Source: Streptosporangium sp. NBC_01755 (GTDB lineage: Bacteria; Actinomycetota; Actinomycetes; Streptosporangiales; Streptosporangiaceae). Taken from it: a stretch of 64,000 bases of DNA. The translations under genes were made by a program, and so were the position numbers. The notes beneath the pieces are model-generated. The model saw only the letters and a list, made by a program, of their open reading frames with translations, made no database searches and had not been told where the DNA came from. The stretch is from NCBI RefSeq assembly GCF_035917995.1, contig NZ_CP109131.1, forward strand, positions 434,001-498,000. The letters run 5' to 3'. Of the stretch, positions 62,715 through 64,000 are shown piece by piece. Position 1 is the stretch's first letter; each line of letters begins with the position of its first letter.

Positions 62715-64000
62715 TCACGGCTCCTCCCCGCCGACCACGGCCAGTACGGCGTCCATGCCGACCGCCTGGCCCGTCCGGACCCGCAGCTCGGCGACGACCC
62801 CGTCGATCGGCGCGGTCACCGTGTGCTCCATCTTCATCGCCTCCACGATGAGCAGCGGCTGCCCCTCGGTGACCCGGTCACCGGGGGCCACCTTCACCAC
62901 CAGGACGGTGCCCGGCATCGGGCTGCGGACCAGGCCGTCCCCCGGCCCGCCCGCGCCCGCCCTGTCACCGGGGTCGCCCAGGTGGCGGCGGGTGAACGCC
63001 CAGGCGTCGCCGTCGTGGCCGAGCCATACCGTGTCGCCGTCCCTGGCGACGGCGTAGCGCCTCGTGGTCTCACCGAGGGTGACGAGCAGGTCCTCGCCCT
63101 CGTCGGCCAGCAGCGCCCGTACTGTCCCGGCGCCGGCACCTGCGCCGTCGCCGGAGACGTCGCCGGAGACGTCGCCGGAGAGGTCGCCGGAGAGGTCGGC
63201 GGAGAGGTCGGCGGAGAGCAAGACCTCGGCACCGGAGGCGGGCAGGCCGCGCACCCTGAGCTCGCGGACGCCGTCGCGGCTCTCCAGCCGGTAGACGGTC
63301 CACGCCGCCTCGCCCAGCCGCCAGCCGTCGGGGACGTCCCACGGGTCGGCGGGCCCCGCGGGGACGTGCTCGTGGTGCAGGACCAGGGCCGCGGCGGCCA
63401 GGACGTCGTCGGGGACGCCCTCGCGGGCGACCAGCTCGTCGAGGTGGCGCTCGACGAGGCCGGTGTCAAGGTCTCCCGCGACCACCGCGGGGTGGCCGAT
63501 CAAGGCTCGCAGGAAGGCGATGTTGGTGGGCACCCCGAGCACGGCCGTGGCCGCGAGCGCCCCGTCGAGCCGACGCAGGGCGCTCGCCCGGTCCGGCCCC
63601 CAGGCGATCACCTTCGACAGCATCGGGTCGTAGTCGCTGCCGACCACGCCCCCGGCCAGCAGGCCGGAGTCGACCCGCACGCCGGGCGGTTCGCGCAGCG
63701 CGAGGACCCGGCCGCCGGTCGGCAGGAAGCCCCGGAAGGGATCTTCCGCGTAGACGCGGGCCTCGACGGCGTGGCCGTCGAGCCGCACCTGCTCCTGGGT
63801 GAGCGGGAGGGGCTCGCCGGCGGCGACCCTGAGCTGGAGCTCGACCAGGTCCAGGCCGGTGACCAGCTCGGTGACGGGGTGCTCGACCTGCAGGCGGGTG
63901 TTCATCTCCATGAAGTAGTAGTCGCCGGTGGATCCCTGGACGATGAACTCGACGGTGCCGGCGCCGGTGTAGCCGACGGACCTGGCGGCCTCGACCGCCG
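62715..64000 (-). CDS. Biotin-dependent acyl-CoA carboxylase alpha subunit (biotin carboxylase + BCCP), 5' end outside window
   Basis: The frame stays open to base 64000 (AARSVGYTGAGTVEFIVQGS...[15 protein letters not shown]), so the N-terminal ATP-grasp lies beyond the window. Seen here are the end of biotin carboxylase (VYAEDPFRGFLPTGG, VGSDYDPMLSKVIAWG), a linker with a repetitive LS(A/G)D segment, and the biotinyl domain with EAMKMEH, the Lys being biotinylated. Its operon partners make methylcrotonyl-CoA carboxylase the best guess. It is the intact counterpart of the wreck at 23525-24071. Confidence 0.9.
   Translation of the reverse strand, partial: AVEAARSVGYTGAGTVEFIVQGSTGDYYFMEMNTRLQVEHPVTELVTGLDLVELQLRVAAGEPLPLTQEQVRLDGHAVEARVYAEDPFRGFLPTGGRVLALREPPGVRVDSGLLAGGVVGSDYDPMLSKVIAWGPDRASALRRLDGALAATAVLGVPTNIAFLRALIGHPAVVAGDLDTGLVERHLDELVAREGVPDDVLAAAALVLHHEHVPAGPADPWDVPDGWRLGEAAWTVYRLESRDGVRELRVRGLPASGAEVLLSADLSADLSGDLSGDVSGDVSGDGAGAGAGTVRALLADEGEDLLVTLGETTRRYAVARDGDTVWLGHDGDAWAFTRRHLGDPGDRAGAGGPGDGLVRSPMPGTVLVVKVAPGDRVTEGQPLLIVEAMKMEHTVTAPIDGVVAELRVRTGQAVGMDAVLAVVGGEEP
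63147..63218 (-). repeat. Six 12-bp tandem repeats in the carboxylase linker
   Basis: Units of GTCG(C/G)CGGAGA(C/G) repeat six times without interruption, coding for (L/V)S(G/A)D quartets between the biotin carboxylase end and BCCP. The repeat number can vary by slippage without a frameshift. Confidence 0.85.

Noticed and set aside
63147..63218. CRISPR-like short repeats
   Set aside because: They are 12-bp coding repeats within a carboxylase gene, in frame and without spacers.

Overview
The window is chromosomal DNA of a high-GC actinomycete. Very high third-position GC, GTG starts, two XRE/DUF5753 regulators with DUF397 partners, a membrane serine/threonine kinase and an FxSxx-COOH peptide locus all fit a Streptosporangiales-type organism (inference from gene content; no 16S is present).

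1-4.2 kb: the 3' part of an FAD-linked oxidase, a membrane Ser/Thr kinase and a TIGR01777-type epimerase. 4.3-18.2 kb is a scarred region. A giant secreted toxin-like gene (about 2,160 codons when reconstructed; modules of the DNRLRE, Ig-like and LamG types; NucA/NucB-like nuclease tip) is broken by two frameshifts and by an IS1634-type insertion (6573-8547, 5-bp target duplication) whose removal restores the frame exactly. A DUF6461-like immunity candidate follows. Next is an IS4-type element (14201-18207) that has itself been invaded by a small serine-recombinase element (14679-17184); joining the flanks at a shared 6-bp core rebuilds the transposase reading frame.

18.4-27.9 kb: a secreted protein, an anti-sigma-type ATPase, regulators with DUF397 genes, a cyclotransferase-like gene, and a decayed acyl-CoA carboxylase/AtuA catabolic block in which gene after gene carries large internal deletions. 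28-40.3 kb: a truncated membrane glycosyltransferase beside a 112-bp inverted-repeat element, an intradiol dioxygenase-like lipoprotein, a two-component system, a carotenoid-dehydrogenase-like oxidoreductase, LysR with a YeiH-type permease, pseudouridine catabolism (psuG plus a PfkB kinase) and a Pro-rich protein of unknown function.

40.5-58.9 kb is the centrepiece: a mirror-image double FxSxx-COOH locus. Each arm holds an operon of precursor peptide, SIR2-like protein and nSTAND1-TPR ATPase, divergent from an NB-ARC/TPR protein, which in turn converges on an HExxH peptide-modification enzyme plus radical SAM/SPASM FxsB. The left arm has an intact fxsB. The right arm keeps only a 5' remnant whose first cluster cysteine is Arg. 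The left precursor (44893-45057, C-terminus FDSSI) is a short gene found by reading the DNA; the right one ends FTSSI. The pairing of a cyclophane-type modified peptide with a SIR2 domain and a STAND ATPase suggests a conflict or immunity system (inference).

58.9-64 kb: five perfect 31-bp tandem repeats carrying a dyad, a divergent DoxX/MarR pair with a perfect double operator, a possible glycoside hydrolase 6 remnant, and an intact leucine-type catabolic operon (biotin-dependent carboxylase alpha subunit, HMG-CoA lyase, acyl-CoA dehydrogenase), of which the 22-25 kb block looks like a decayed functional relative.
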